From an uncultured Lachnospiraceae bacterium (GTDB lineage Bacteria > Bacillota > Clostridia > Lachnospirales > Lachnospiraceae): a stretch of 64,000 bases of DNA. Shown here in pieces: positions 25,673 through 34,273 of this stretch (positions are counted from its first letter, which is position 1; every line of letters begins with the position of its first letter). A program made the translations under genes and the position numbers. Location of the stretch: contig CAKRIL010000002.1 in the NCBI GenBank assembly GCA_934343915.1, forward strand, positions 1-64,000, given 5' to 3'. The notes under the pieces are model-generated. The model was not told where the DNA came from and searched no databases. It saw only the letters and a list, made by a program, of their open reading frames with translations.

Positions 25673-26229
25673 TACTCCTTTATTTTTTGTATAAAAACAT
25701 GCTTGTTATTCTTGTATTCTTTGACCTTATAGCAGGTAAAGCCAAGCTCCGGCAGATAATCAAAGCCTGTCTCATTGGAAGCCTCCACAACAATAATCGA
25801 ATACTCGTCAATGAGCCTGGAAGCCGACAGATATGTGAGAACTTCCTTCTCATATTCATGATTATATGGCGGATCCATGAAAACTATGTCAAAAACCGTC
25901 TTTCCCTCAAGTCGCTTAAGTGCCGTCATGGCATCGGTCTCCATAAGCACTGCGTCATCGGTAAGCTTGGTGAATGCCAGATTCTCCTTGATACAGGCTG
26001 ATGCTTCACGGCTGTTCTCAACGAGATATGCCTTCCTGGCACCTCGGCTGAGCGCCTCTATCGCAATGGCACCGCTTCCTGAAAACAGGTCAAGAAATGT
26101 GCTTCCGGGTACATCATTCTGTATTACGTTAAACAGTGTCTCCTTGGTTCTGTCCTGTGTAGGACGTGTCGCCAGTCCATCTATCGTCTTAAGCGGCATA
26201 CTTCTTCTCGTTCCCGCAATTACTCTCAT
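25672..26229 (-). CDS. rsmD: 16S rRNA (guanine-N2)-methyltransferase RsmD
   Basis: RsmD methylates G966 (E. coli numbering) of 16S rRNA with SAM. The 185-residue protein begins with MRVIAGTRRSMPL, then has PTQDRTKETLFNVIQ (about residues 23-37), SAM motif FLDLFSGSGAIAIEALSRGA and the catalytic motif DIVFMDPPYNHEYEKE. The start at 26229 has GGAGG 6-7 bases upstream and fits the conserved N-terminus; an ATG 24 bp upstream is discounted. It adjoins coaD, a common order in Firmicutes. Confidence 0.95.
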   Translation of the reverse strand: MRVIAGTRRSMPLKTIDGLATRPTQDRTKETLFNVIQNDVPGSTFLDLFSGSGAIAIEALSRGARKAYLVENSREASACIKENLAFTKLTDDAVLMETDAMTALKRLEGKTVFDIVFMDPPYNHEYEKEVLTYLSASRLIDEYSIIVVEASNETGFDYLPELGFTCYKVKEYKNNKHVFIQKIKE

Positions 26230-26249
26230 AATAAACCTCCGGGTTATAA

Positions 26250-26852
26250 TCAATAATATATCTTCGCCTCTTGGAGCATCTTAAAATCATATCCGTTGAT
26301 GTCAAATATGTTCACACAGCAGTTCTTTTGAAATACACCGTCCCACATATTCTTTATCTGAAGATGATTAAGATAAATCATCATAGACTTGTTGAGTGCT
26401 CCGTGTGCCGTCACAAGGACAACTGCATCGGGCTCCTTTATCGACAGCGGTATAAGCACACTTTCGATAAAATCTCTTGAGCGGGTACACAGCTCCTCAT
26501 AGGTCTCCCCGCCCTCCGCCGGAACATACTTCTCCGGTGCATCAAAAAAATAGTGAAAATCCGCAGTTATGAGTTCGGAGTTGACACCTTCATTGATGCC
26601 GAAGCCGATTTCCTTGAGGCGGTCATCGGTGACAATGGGTACGGTGCGCTCTCCTCTTATAATCTCTGCCGTTCTGTATGCTCTCTTTAACGGACTTGAA
26701 AATATATGGTCAAAGCTTACATCCTTAAGAGCTTTTCCAGTGATTTCGGCAAGCTCTATTCCGTATTCATTTAGTTCGGTGTCACTCTGACCTTGAAGCC
26801 TTCTCTGCTTATTCCAGTCAGTTTCACCATGTCTTATTATATATAATTTCAT
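26250..26852 (-). CDS. Histidine phosphatase family protein (phosphoglycerate mutase-like)
   Basis: This 200-residue protein has the RHG motif LYIIRHGETDWNKQRRLQGQSDTELNEYG (the catalytic His8), the ERTVP/LKEIGFGINEG region with the conserved glutamate, and the second histidine in VLVTAHGALNKSMM. It removes phosphate from a small substrate, or acts as a CobC-type phosphatase. The exact substrate cannot be assigned. It lies between recG and rsmD, 20 bp before the latter, with an AGAGGA box. Confidence 0.9.
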   Translation of the reverse strand: MKLYIIRHGETDWNKQRRLQGQSDTELNEYGIELAEITGKALKDVSFDHIFSSPLKRAYRTAEIIRGERTVPIVTDDRLKEIGFGINEGVNSELITADFHYFFDAPEKYVPAEGGETYEELCTRSRDFIESVLIPLSIKEPDAVVLVTAHGALNKSMMIYLNHLQIKNMWDGVFQKNCCVNIFDINGYDFKMLQEAKIYY

Positions 26853-26901
26853 AGCTGTATCCTCTGTGTAATGCAGGTGTTATCGCTCTTACACCCGCTC
26901 A

Positions 26902-28917
26902 TTATAACATTATATTATCCTGTGTAAAAGACTTTTTAAGTGTATTTTGTAAATTATTTGATATAACATACTCCGCGCAGTCCTTAGCCTTTTTAAGCAT
27001 GTCGGCATCGGTGTATATGTCGGCAAGCCTGAAGTTGACATCACCGCTCTGGCGTATTCCGAAGAAGTCTCCGGGTCCTCTCAGCTTTAAATCCTGCTCA
27101 GCTATATAAAAGCCGTCGTTGGACTTGCCGATTATATCAAGTCTCTCCTTCGATTCAGCCTTTTTTGAGGTACTCACAAAAATACAGTAGGACTGGGCGC
27201 TTCCGCGTCCTACGCGACCTCTGAGCTGATGAAGCTGTGCAAGACCGAACTTTTCGGCATTCTCTATAAGCATAACCGTTGCATTCGGGACATTTATTCC
27301 AACCTCGATAACCGTTGTTGATACAAGAACCTGTATCTGTCCTTGAGCAAAGCGCCACATTATCTCATTTTTGACATCCGCGGACATCTGACCGTGAAGT
27401 CCCTCGACTTTTAAGCCCGGAAGATTGCCGCGGAGTTCAACCGTGTAATCGGTGACATTCTCACTCTCGCTCACCTCGTTATCCTCGACCATAGGACAGA
27501 TAACATATGCCTGATGGCCTTTTGCAGCCTCATTCATTATGAATCTGTAAGCGTTAGGTCTGAAATCATCCCCTACAACGGCGTTCTTTATCGGAAGTCT
27601 GCCGACAGGCATGGCATCGATTATTGATATATCAAGGTCTCCGTAGAGAATGATTGCGAGTGTCCGAGGAATAGGCGTAGCACTCATTACACACACATGC
27701 GGGCGGTATCCCTTTCCGGCAAGCGAGCTGCGCTGGTTCACGCCGAAGCGGTGCTGCTCGTCGGTAATGACAAGTCCGAGTCTTGAATACTCGACCTTAT
27801 CCTGTATAAGTGCATTGGTTCCGATTATAATATCAGCTTCCCCGTTCTTAATAAGCTCCTGAGTATTTCTCTTTTGCGCCGCACTCATGGAACCGACAAG
27901 GAGAACCGGACGAACCGGAAGCTCATGCTCCTGTAATAGATTGCATACGGTGTCGTAATGCTGCTTGGCAAGAACCTCGGTAGGTGCCATGAGAGCTCCC
28001 TGATACCCTGCTTCCACTGCATTTAAGAGAGCAAGAATCGCAATAATTGTCTTTCCGGAACCGACATCACCCTGTATAAGTCTGTTCATGACGCGGCTTC
28101 CTGACATGTCCGACACCATCTCGTCATATGCCTTTTTCTGCGGTGCCGTGAGCTCATACGGAAGCTCGCTTATGAGCTTTACAGCATAGGTTCCTTCTGC
28201 AATCGGACATTCATTTGCAAGATATTCTCTCTGCGTCTTAAGGTTATCAAGCTTCATCATGAACACAAAAAATTCGTCAAATGCCAGCCTTTTTCTCGAG
28301 TTATGCATCTCCTCCATGCTGCGCGGAAAATGTATGTAGCGCACAGCCTCGTAGAGAGGCGTAAGCTCATATTTTTCCAAAAGCTCCTTAGGAAGATACT
28401 CCATATCCTCAATATGATTCTCTGACGCAAAGTACTGTGTCACTGCCTTGAGAACCATATTGTTCGTTAATCCTTTGACAAGCGGATATATCGGCTGTAT
28501 GTAGTGAAGCTTCTGTTCATACTCTGCGGCTGTGTACAGCTTAGGCTGCTCCATCGTCGCAAGAGAACCCTTGAATACAACCCTGCCCCTTACCATATAT
28601 CTGTATCCGCGTCTTAAAGAACCCTTTATAAAGGGCATATTGAACCATGTAAGCTTAATTCTTCCGCCTTGCTCATCGACGGCGAACACAGTGGTTATCG
28701 TGAGCTTTCTTATCGTCTTGATTTCCACATCAGAGAAAATTGAAATATATATGGTATATACTCCGTCCTCCTCAATCTCCTTTATGAGAACAGGATCCTT
28801 GTATATGTCATAGCTTCGCGGATAATAGAACGGAAGCATTGACGTATCCGTGATTCCCGCTTTCATGAACAGCTTTTCCGTCTTTTCTCCTATACCCTTA
28901 AGGCTGGTTAATTTCAT
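26902..28917 (-). CDS. recG: ATP-dependent DNA helicase RecG
   Basis: RecG branch-migrates stalled forks and Holliday junctions. This 671-residue protein has the N-terminal wedge (OB-fold, KLTSLKGIGEKTEKLF at residues 2-17), helicase motif I RLIQGDVGSGKTIIAI, motif II ITDEQHRFGV (DExH variant), motif III VMSATPIPRTLA, and C-terminal motif VI QLRGRVGRGSAQSYCI. Length and order are standard. The ATG at 28917 has GGGGAG at 7 bases; a further ATG upstream is not used. It is part of the yloU-fakA-recG block found widely in Firmicutes. Confidence 0.97.
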   Translation of the reverse strand: MKLTSLKGIGEKTEKLFMKAGITDTSMLPFYYPRSYDIYKDPVLIKEIEEDGVYTIYISIFSDVEIKTIRKLTITTVFAVDEQGGRIKLTWFNMPFIKGSLRRGYRYMVRGRVVFKGSLATMEQPKLYTAAEYEQKLHYIQPIYPLVKGLTNNMVLKAVTQYFASENHIEDMEYLPKELLEKYELTPLYEAVRYIHFPRSMEEMHNSRKRLAFDEFFVFMMKLDNLKTQREYLANECPIAEGTYAVKLISELPYELTAPQKKAYDEMVSDMSGSRVMNRLIQGDVGSGKTIIAILALLNAVEAGYQGALMAPTEVLAKQHYDTVCNLLQEHELPVRPVLLVGSMSAAQKRNTQELIKNGEADIIIGTNALIQDKVEYSRLGLVITDEQHRFGVNQRSSLAGKGYRPHVCVMSATPIPRTLAIILYGDLDISIIDAMPVGRLPIKNAVVGDDFRPNAYRFIMNEAAKGHQAYVICPMVEDNEVSESENVTDYTVELRGNLPGLKVEGLHGQMSADVKNEIMWRFAQGQIQVLVSTTVIEVGINVPNATVMLIENAEKFGLAQLHQLRGRVGRGSAQSYCIFVSTSKKAESKERLDIIGKSNDGFYIAEQDLKLRGPGDFFGIRQSGDVNFRLADIYTDADMLKKAKDCAEYVISNNLQNTLKKSFTQDNIML

Positions 28918-28964
28918 ACAATAACTCCCCGCTTTCATATAGGGCAGATGCCCCACACATTACA

Positions 28965-29017
28965 AAGGCTGTCATACCAAGAAATAATTAATATATTATT
29001 CCCGGCACGACAGCCTT
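28965..29017. other. Hairpin between fakA and recG
   Basis: AAGGCTGTCATACC (28965-28978) and GGCACGACAGCCTT (29004-29017) form an imperfect 14-bp stem with a 25-base AT-rich loop. No T-run follows on either side, so it is not a standard terminator; it may protect or process the transcript. Confidence 0.55.
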
Positions 29018-29041
29018 ATATATTACAGCTTATTGATTATT

Positions 29042-30715
29042 CTATTCTACCGAAACAATGTAATAGTAGATAGGCTGACCACCGCTGTGAACCTCAAGGT
29101 CGAGGTCAGGATAAGCCTCCTCAAGCTTGGCTGTGAGCTTATCAACCTGCTCACTTGTCACATCTTCGCCATAGTATACGCTTATGAGCTCAGAGTCATC
29201 ATCGATGAGCTGGGAAAGCATATCTATTGTAGTGCTCTCTATGTCCTTACCTACCGAGAGAATAGTCTTATCTCCGATACCCATTATATCGTTCTGCTTA
29301 ATCTCCTTGCCATCCATTGAAGTGTCACGAACAGCATATGTTACCTGACCGGTCTTGACATTCTTCATCTCAGATGACATGTTCTCGAAGTTGGCATCCG
29401 CATCAGCTGACTCATCAAAGTTGATAAGTGCGGTAATACCCTGAGGTATGGTCTTGGACGGAACAACATATACATTCTTGTCAGTCACGATTGACTGTGC
29501 CTGGTTGGCAGCAAGAATGATATTGGAATTGTTAGGGAATATGAATACATTCTCTGCATTAACCTTGTCAATGGCATTGAGCATATCCTCTGTGCTTGGG
29601 TTCATGGTCTGACCGCCCTCAATTACAACATCCACTCCGAGACCTTCGAAGATCTCGCTGAGACCTGCGCCGGCAGATACGGAGATAAATCCGTATTTTT
29701 TCTTAGGCTCAGCCGGCTTCTTAGCAGCTTCTTCGGCAGCCTTCTTCTCTGCCTCAGCCTTCTCAGCTTCCTTGATAAGCTTCTCCTTATGCTCCTCGCG
29801 CATATTGTCAATCTTCATCCTGCTGAGTGAGCCATAGGTAAGAGCCTTCTGAATTGCAAGGCCCGGGTCATTGGTATGTACATGAACCTTAACAATCTCA
29901 TCATCAGCAACGACAACGATAGAATCACCGATTGACTCAAGATAAGCCTTAAAATTAAGCTCATCGCCGTTGTCGAACTTCTTCTCAACATTAATTATGA
30001 ATTCGGTGCAGTAGCCGAACTTGATATCTGCCTGAACAGCATCAGCCTCAACCTTCGCACTTGTGCCGCTGCCGAGTGCAGCCGTAAGGTCAATCTCCTT
30101 GCCGAGAAGGCAGTCGTAGGCACCTGATACAACCTCAATAAGTCCCTGTCCGCCTGAATCAACAACACCTGCCTCCTTAAGTACCGGAAGCATCTCAGGT
30201 GTCTGTGAGAGTACATAACGGCCATGCTCTATAACCTCGCCGAGTATCTCTTCGAGGTCTCCGTTCTCACAGGCAAGCTCGTTCATCTTGTCAGCGAGTC
30301 CCTTTGCAACCGTGAGAATTGTTCCCTCCTTCGGCTTCATAACAGCCTTGTAAGCTGTCTCGGTAGCCTTCTGGAATGCCTTGGCAAGAACAGGTGCATC
30401 TATAACCGTCGCAGTCTTGATTTCCTTAGTGAAGCCTCTGAAAAGCTGTGAAAGAATAACACCCGAGTTACCTCTCGCACCTCTTAAGGAACCTCCGGAT
30501 ATAGCCTTTGACAGATTCTCGAAGTTAGGCACTGATATGGCACTTACTTCCTTAGCTGCCGACAGAATCGTCATGGTCATATTCGTTCCGGTGTCTCCAT
30601 CAGGTACCGGGAATACATTCAGTTCGTTGATTACTTCTTTTTTTGCTTCCAGATTGGCAGCTCCTGCTAAAAAGCACTTCTTTAGCATAGCTGCATCTAT
30701 GGTATTAATAGCCAC
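29042..30715 (-). CDS. fakA: Fatty acid kinase ATP-binding subunit FakA (YloV, DAK2 family)
   Basis: FakA phosphorylates fatty acids held by FakB proteins, feeding them into phospholipid synthesis. The 557-residue protein has the N-terminal DhaL/DAK2 kinase domain, with the Mg-ATP motif NVFPVPDGDTGTNMTMT (about residues 32-48) and SLRGARGNSGVILSQLFRG. A Lys/Ala/Glu-rich linker around residues 305-345 leads to the C-terminal domain that ends with HSGGQPIYYYIVSVE. It is translated from a GTG (30715), confirmed by an AAGGAGG box. It follows yloU by 24 bp and precedes recG. Confidence 0.94.
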   Translation of the reverse strand: MAINTIDAAMLKKCFLAGAANLEAKKEVINELNVFPVPDGDTGTNMTMTILSAAKEVSAISVPNFENLSKAISGGSLRGARGNSGVILSQLFRGFTKEIKTATVIDAPVLAKAFQKATETAYKAVMKPKEGTILTVAKGLADKMNELACENGDLEEILGEVIEHGRYVLSQTPEMLPVLKEAGVVDSGGQGLIEVVSGAYDCLLGKEIDLTAALGSGTSAKVEADAVQADIKFGYCTEFIINVEKKFDNGDELNFKAYLESIGDSIVVVADDEIVKVHVHTNDPGLAIQKALTYGSLSRMKIDNMREEHKEKLIKEAEKAEAEKKAAEEAAKKPAEPKKKYGFISVSAGAGLSEIFEGLGVDVVIEGGQTMNPSTEDMLNAIDKVNAENVFIFPNNSNIILAANQAQSIVTDKNVYVVPSKTIPQGITALINFDESADADANFENMSSEMKNVKTGQVTYAVRDTSMDGKEIKQNDIMGIGDKTILSVGKDIESTTIDMLSQLIDDDSELISVYYGEDVTSEQVDKLTAKLEEAYPDLDLEVHSGGQPIYYYIVSVE

Positions 30716-30739
30716 TGTTAAAATCCTCCTTAATAACGG

Positions 30740-31099
30740 TTAGTCAATTACTCTTACGCCATCTACAAATATGTTAATCTGCTTAATCTTCATTCCGGCA
30801 AACTCTTCAACCTTATACTTAACACTGTTCACAAGGTTGTCTGCCACAGCGGAGATGGACACTCCGTACGATACAATAACATGAAAATCCAAAGTAATCA
30901 AGTTATCTTCATCAATCTTTACATTAATCCCATGTGTAAGACTCTCTCTCTTAAGGAGTTTAACGAGTCCGTCCTTCATGCTGACGGCTGCCATTCCGAC
31001 AATTCCGAAGCTTTCAATAGCCGTGGTACCCGCAAACATTGCAATAACTTCAGGGTCTATCATAACTGTTCCTAATTTATTTTCAATTCGACCTTTCAT
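30740..31099 (-). CDS. Asp23/Gls24-family protein (YloU)
   Basis: This 119-residue small cytoplasmic protein of the Asp23/Gls24 family has no known enzyme activity, and some members are membrane-associated stress or envelope proteins. Motifs include GTVMIDPEVIAMFAGTTAIESFGIVGMA, and the family core VSYGVSISAVADNLVNSVKYKVEEFAG. The start at 31099 has GGAGG 5 bases upstream; upstream ATGs have none. It is directly upstream of fakA and behind its own promoter. Confidence 0.9.
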   Translation of the reverse strand: MKGRIENKLGTVMIDPEVIAMFAGTTAIESFGIVGMAAVSMKDGLVKLLKRESLTHGINVKIDEDNLITLDFHVIVSYGVSISAVADNLVNSVKYKVEEFAGMKIKQINIFVDGVRVID

Positions 31100-31150
31100 G
31101 GTTCCTCCAATCTCCGTGTAAATCACGGTATACAAAGTCATGATGTTACC

Positions 31151-31179
31151 ATTATACATTATTATTGTAAAAAATGGAA
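31151..31179 (-). promoter_or_regulatory. Promoter of yloU-fakA-recG
   Basis: On the minus strand TTCCAT (31174-31179) and TATAAT (31151-31156) are 17 bp apart, about 52 bp upstream of yloU. A CCGTG/CACGG hairpin lies in the leader near 31123-31137. Confidence 0.5.
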
Positions 31180-31217
31180 CTTAAAAGTTAAAAACTTTAA
31201 AAAAATATTTTTTTTGC

Positions 31218-31246
31218 TTGCAAAATGTTCTAATATCTGTTATCAT
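31218..31246 (+). promoter_or_regulatory. Promoter of rpmB
   Basis: On the plus strand TTGCAA (31218-31223) and TATCAT (31241-31246) are 17 bp apart, about 52 bp before rpmB, in a very AT-rich region that also contains the divergent yloU promoter. Confidence 0.65.
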
Positions 31247-31298
31247 AACTTCTGTTGTCAGCCGAGTAGGCATTATTAAGCTTTGAGGAGGTGCAATC

Positions 31299-31484
31299 AT
31301 GGCAAAGTGTGCTGTTTGTGATAAGGGTGCTCATTTTGGACTCAAGGTAAGTCACTCTAACAGAAAATCAAACAAGATGTGGAAGTCAAACGTTAAGTCA
31401 GTTAAGGTTTTGACAACAGCAGGTCCAAGAAAGATGTATGTATGTACTTCTTGCTTAAGATCAGGCGCTGTTACAAGAGCGTAG
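31299..31484 (+). CDS. rpmB: Ribosomal protein L28
   Basis: This small ribosomal protein binds the 50S subunit. It has 61 residues and begins MAKCAVCDKGAHFGLKVSHS with a zinc-type CxxC; a second CxxC-like pair, VCTSCLRSG, follows near the end, making this a zinc-binding (C+) L28. NRKSNKMWKSNVKSVK is the conserved basic core. An AGGAGG box lies 8 bases upstream. It is a single-gene transcript with its own promoter and terminator. Confidence 0.97.
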   Translation: MAKCAVCDKGAHFGLKVSHSNRKSNKMWKSNVKSVKVLTTAGPRKMYVCTSCLRSGAVTRA

Positions 31485-31504
31485 TCAAAAGTTTGATGTT
31501 AATT

Positions 31505-31534
31505 AAGCCCCGGAATTTTTCCGAGGCTTTTTTT
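31505..31534 (+). terminator. Terminator of rpmB
   Basis: AAGCC-CGGAA and TTCCG-GGCTT arms (31505-31527, single mismatch, tight loop) are followed by seven T. Confidence 0.9.
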
Positions 31535-31574
31535 ACGTCGTAAATATGTCAGAAAAGAATAAATCTGCTCTGCC

Positions 31575-31718
31575 CTATTTGCAGCAGCAGAACAGATTAT
31601 ATCCGCATATCATCAACAATATTATTATCACTATTCCCCAAAATATATTTTGAATCAGCATCCCTATTATCATTCCCACAGCAATCCAGAACATCATAAA
31701 ACCTATTATTCTTACCAC
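31575..31718 (-). CDS. Small hydrophobic membrane protein (47 aa), GTG start
   Basis: An in-frame ATG at 31784 has no ribosome binding site and overlaps the tail of the upstream gene's region, whereas a GTG at 31716-31718 has GGAGG 6 bases upstream (31725-31729). From there the protein is 47 residues: VRIIGFMMFWIAVGM, a second helix IIGMLIQNIFWGIVIIILLM, and a Cys-rich end (CGYNLFCCCK). It is therefore a tiny two-helix membrane protein. I do not recognise the function. The final cysteines may bind a metal or be lipidated (inference). Confidence 0.6.
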   Translation of the reverse strand: MVRIIGFMMFWIAVGMIIGMLIQNIFWGIVIIILLMICGYNLFCCCK

Positions 31719-31789
31719 ATGAATCCTCCCGAATCCACCCTGCTGCTCTATTCTATTATATGCAGAAAATAAGACTTGATTCATATATT

Positions 31790-32467
31790 TTAATCATTTG
31801 TCACGTCGCCGCTTCCGTCAAGCGGTATCCTATCGCCAAGCATGGACGATTCAGGCTTGGAAATTGCCATAATAAAGTCCTTATTTCTTGCAAGTATCTC
31901 TCTTAACTCGCGCTTTAACTGTCCTGAGTAGCTTCTTAGGTCTGCCGAAACACCGTATGCCTCTATGCCGAGCGCATCCGCGATATAGAGGGCGCGGTAC
32001 AGATGATAGCCCTGTGACACTATTATCATCTTATTTACCCCGAATATCTCCTTAGACCTGTATACACTGTCATACGTCGAAAAGCCGGCATGATCCATGA
32101 AGATGTCCTCTGAAGGGATACCGCCAAGCATGGCATATTTTTTCATGGTTCCGACTTCATTGTAATCGGGGTGTCCATGATCACCGCTCATGATAAGCTT
32201 CGGTGCCGCACCTGCTTCATAGAGGCTTACTCCCGTCATGATTCTGTCATACAGCATATTGCTCGGAGTCTTGTCAGGCTTGACAGCCGCGCCTAAGACC
32301 AGTATACAGTCAACATCCTCAAGAACTGCGGCTTCATCGGTATCAATAATCATGTCCTTAGTTCTATGTATTACATAGCCGTTTATCGTAAATACATATA
32401 CGGCTGCCAAAAAGACAGCCGCACAGCAGATAATTATTAATGTCTTGAAACATTTTTTAATTGACAT
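31790..32467 (-). CDS. DUF218 membrane-anchored protein (SanA/YdcF-like)
   Basis: This 225-residue protein has an N-terminal membrane helix (about residues 7-25) and a DUF218 domain outside: VDCILVLGAAVKPDKTPSNML, the SGDHGHPDYNEVGTM loop, STYDSVYRSKEIFG and VSQGYHLYRALYIADALGI. DUF218 proteins such as SanA and ElyC act in envelope maintenance. The start at 32467 has GGGAG 7-8 bases upstream; an ATG 21 bp upstream is unlikely. It ends just before the small membrane protein and follows the GerW/DUF2953 pair. Confidence 0.85.
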   Translation of the reverse strand: MSIKKCFKTLIIICCAAVFLAAVYVFTINGYVIHRTKDMIIDTDEAAVLEDVDCILVLGAAVKPDKTPSNMLYDRIMTGVSLYEAGAAPKLIMSGDHGHPDYNEVGTMKKYAMLGGIPSEDIFMDHAGFSTYDSVYRSKEIFGVNKMIIVSQGYHLYRALYIADALGIEAYGVSADLRSYSGQLKRELREILARNKDFIMAISKPESSMLGDRIPLDGSGDVTND

Positions 32468-32530
32468 GCTAAATCTCCCTAATTTCATCGGTTCTTGTAT
32501 AATTATCAGCTGTATATATGCAAAAACCGC

Positions 32531-32929
32531 TTATTCTGTCATATCCTTAATAGCTTCATCGACAGCGTCATCATTCTTATTCTTCTTTCCTGAAGCTATT
32601 CCGGAAATCTTGTCAACCATATCAGGAACCATATCGAGAATCTTGGTGATTGTATCCTGATTCTTTACATTAACAAGTCTTGTCTGTCCGTCCTGAATTA
32701 CAAGTACTGCACTCGGAGAAAGCTTCGCACCGAGACCGCCGCCGGCATTATTCTTGGTATCTCCTGAAAAGGCACCTGCACCAACGCCGAATGCCACATC
32801 AACAAGCGGAACAATAATAGTATCGTTCACCGTAACCGCATCGCCCACAACCGTCTTTGCACTGACAAAGCTGTCCATTCCAGAAAAAAGTGATTCAACC
32901 GTTGAATTAAACTTACTGTTATCTGCCAT
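32531..32929 (-). CDS. GerW/YtfJ-family sporulation protein
   Basis: This 132-residue protein has the GerW core: TVESLFSGMDSFVSAKTVVGDAV, TIIVPLVDVAFGVGAGAFS, a glycine-rich GGGLGAKLSPSAVLV and the hydrophobic end of the domain. A basic-acidic tail follows. GerW (YtfJ) is a spore protein used in germination in Bacillus; here it suggests a sporulating lineage or a retained gene. It directly follows the DUF2953 gene, the same pair (ytfI-ytfJ) as in Bacillus. A GGAGG box is present. Confidence 0.9.
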   Translation of the reverse strand: MADNSKFNSTVESLFSGMDSFVSAKTVVGDAVTVNDTIIVPLVDVAFGVGAGAFSGDTKNNAGGGLGAKLSPSAVLVIQDGQTRLVNVKNQDTITKILDMVPDMVDKISGIASGKKNKNDDAVDEAIKDMTE

Positions 32930-32942
32930 AATTGTCCTCCAG

Positions 32943-33866
32943 TCATACTGTATTATTCTTTACAGCGTTAATTAATTTTTTAACATCTTTATTGAAATAT
33001 ACCCGTGCAGCTATATACAGTACCCTGCCAAGTATAATTCTTCCCTTCAAATCTGCCTCAGCTTCAAAAACAGCTTCATCCCATACAGGTGTAATATTGA
33101 TTACCAGTCCCGTCGCGGCTCTGACGACTGCCGCGGCTCCGAGTATCTCACCGAGTGCAGCCGGGTCATCAAGCCCGAGCCTTATGTCTATCACATGGCT
33201 TCCCGGAAGAACATGCCTGAACAACAGCTTAAGCTGGTGAAACAGGAACTTAAGAACATGTTTGTTCTTTTTTAAGAGAGCGGTTATGTTCTTGATAGTA
33301 TCTATTATACCACCTGATTTTGGGTTTGTATTCTTATTTTTTTCTTTTTTAGGTTTATCTTTCGCTTTTTCAGTGTGCTTATCATCCTCTGCCTTTGCGG
33401 CATCGGTGTTTTTGGCGGCGGTATCTGCCGGATTTTCCTGTTTTGGTTTTTCTGGAATTGGCTTTTCTTTTGCCGGTGGCTCTGCCGATACAGACTTTTT
33501 AACCGGAGCCGCAGCTTCTTTATCCTCATGCTTAGTCTGCTGCTCTGTCGTTACAGCCTTCTTAACAGGAGCGGAAGCTTCTTTAACAGGCCTCGGCTTA
33601 TTTTTTTCCCTGGAAATACTGCGTCCGAACAGGCTGATTCGCAGGTCGGACTGTGTTCCTTCAAGTGAAAAATGTACATGCAGAAGCCTGAACAGATATG
33701 TCACATGCGCATTGACCTTCAATTTTCCGTGAAAACCGGCATTGACCTTGTATTTTATCGGAACAAATAAGAGAAGGCACAGAAGCAGAAGCACAATTCC
33801 TAAAAGCACCAAAATAATAATTCCAATTATCTTAAGAACAGTCAATAAAATATTAAGAATGAACAA
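32943..33866 (-). CDS. DUF2953-domain membrane protein (YtfI-like)
   Basis: This 307-residue protein begins with a long hydrophobic helix (about residues 5-35), then a soluble region AHVTYLFRLLHVHFSLEGTQSDLRI, a low-complexity Lys/Pro/Ala/Glu linker (about residues 90-170) of repeated PVKK-type pieces, and a C-terminal helical part (FKDVKKLINAVKNNTV end). The start is a TTG at 33866, 8 bases after a GGAGG box. The gene is in tandem with gerW, which supports the family call. The function of DUF2953 proteins is not known. Confidence 0.8.
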   Translation of the reverse strand: MFILNILLTVLKIIGIIILVLLGIVLLLLCLLLFVPIKYKVNAGFHGKLKVNAHVTYLFRLLHVHFSLEGTQSDLRISLFGRSISREKNKPRPVKEASAPVKKAVTTEQQTKHEDKEAAAPVKKSVSAEPPAKEKPIPEKPKQENPADTAAKNTDAAKAEDDKHTEKAKDKPKKEKNKNTNPKSGGIIDTIKNITALLKKNKHVLKFLFHQLKLLFRHVLPGSHVIDIRLGLDDPAALGEILGAAAVVRAATGLVINITPVWDEAVFEAEADLKGRIILGRVLYIAARVYFNKDVKKLINAVKNNTV

Positions 33867-33869
33867 CTG

Positions 33870-34241
33870 TTATACCTCCTTATCGGAGAATACCTGGTCT
33901 GATGTGCCGGCTGGTTCGCAGAAGCCCAGATATTCACGCAGGTTGAAGGCTCCGCTTGCATTGTACATATTCCCGACTATATCGGCTGCAAGCTCTATCG
34001 CGGCCTGCTTCGAGCGGGCTATACCGACAATATACTTCGTCCGGTCATTATAATGCGGCTGCATAAGCTCAAGTGAACTGAATATATCGAGGATATTCCG
34101 GTCTCTTGATTCGGGAAGAGCAAGAAGATATACGTTAGGTTCTAACTTACCCTTTTCAAGACGGCGGAGCAGACGTGTCCTCTTTTTGGCATTTTCTTCG
34201 TCAAAATACAGATTGTCATACCATATATAATGCACTGCCAT
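33870..34241 (-). CDS. Conserved hypothetical protein
   Basis: This 123-residue soluble protein is not recognised. It has an alpha/beta pattern (VYLLALPESRDRNILDIFSS, KYIVGIARSKQAAIELAADIVGNMY) with a charged helix (ENAKKRTRLLRRLEKGKLE) near residues 17-35. It has a GGAGG-type box, ends 3 bp before the DUF2953 start, and follows a large unknown gene by 32 bp. It looks like part of the same transcript. No catalytic motif is obvious. Confidence 0.65.
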   Translation of the reverse strand: MAVHYIWYDNLYFDEENAKKRTRLLRRLEKGKLEPNVYLLALPESRDRNILDIFSSLELMQPHYNDRTKYIVGIARSKQAAIELAADIVGNMYNASGAFNLREYLGFCEPAGTSDQVFSDKEV

Positions 34242-34273
34242 GCTGCCCCTCCGTTACTTATTGGAATCTTATA

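Noticed and set aside
28965..29017. Hairpin after fakA considered as a rho-independent terminator
   Set aside because: The long AT-rich loop and the missing T-tract do not fit; recG is probably read through from the upstream promoter.
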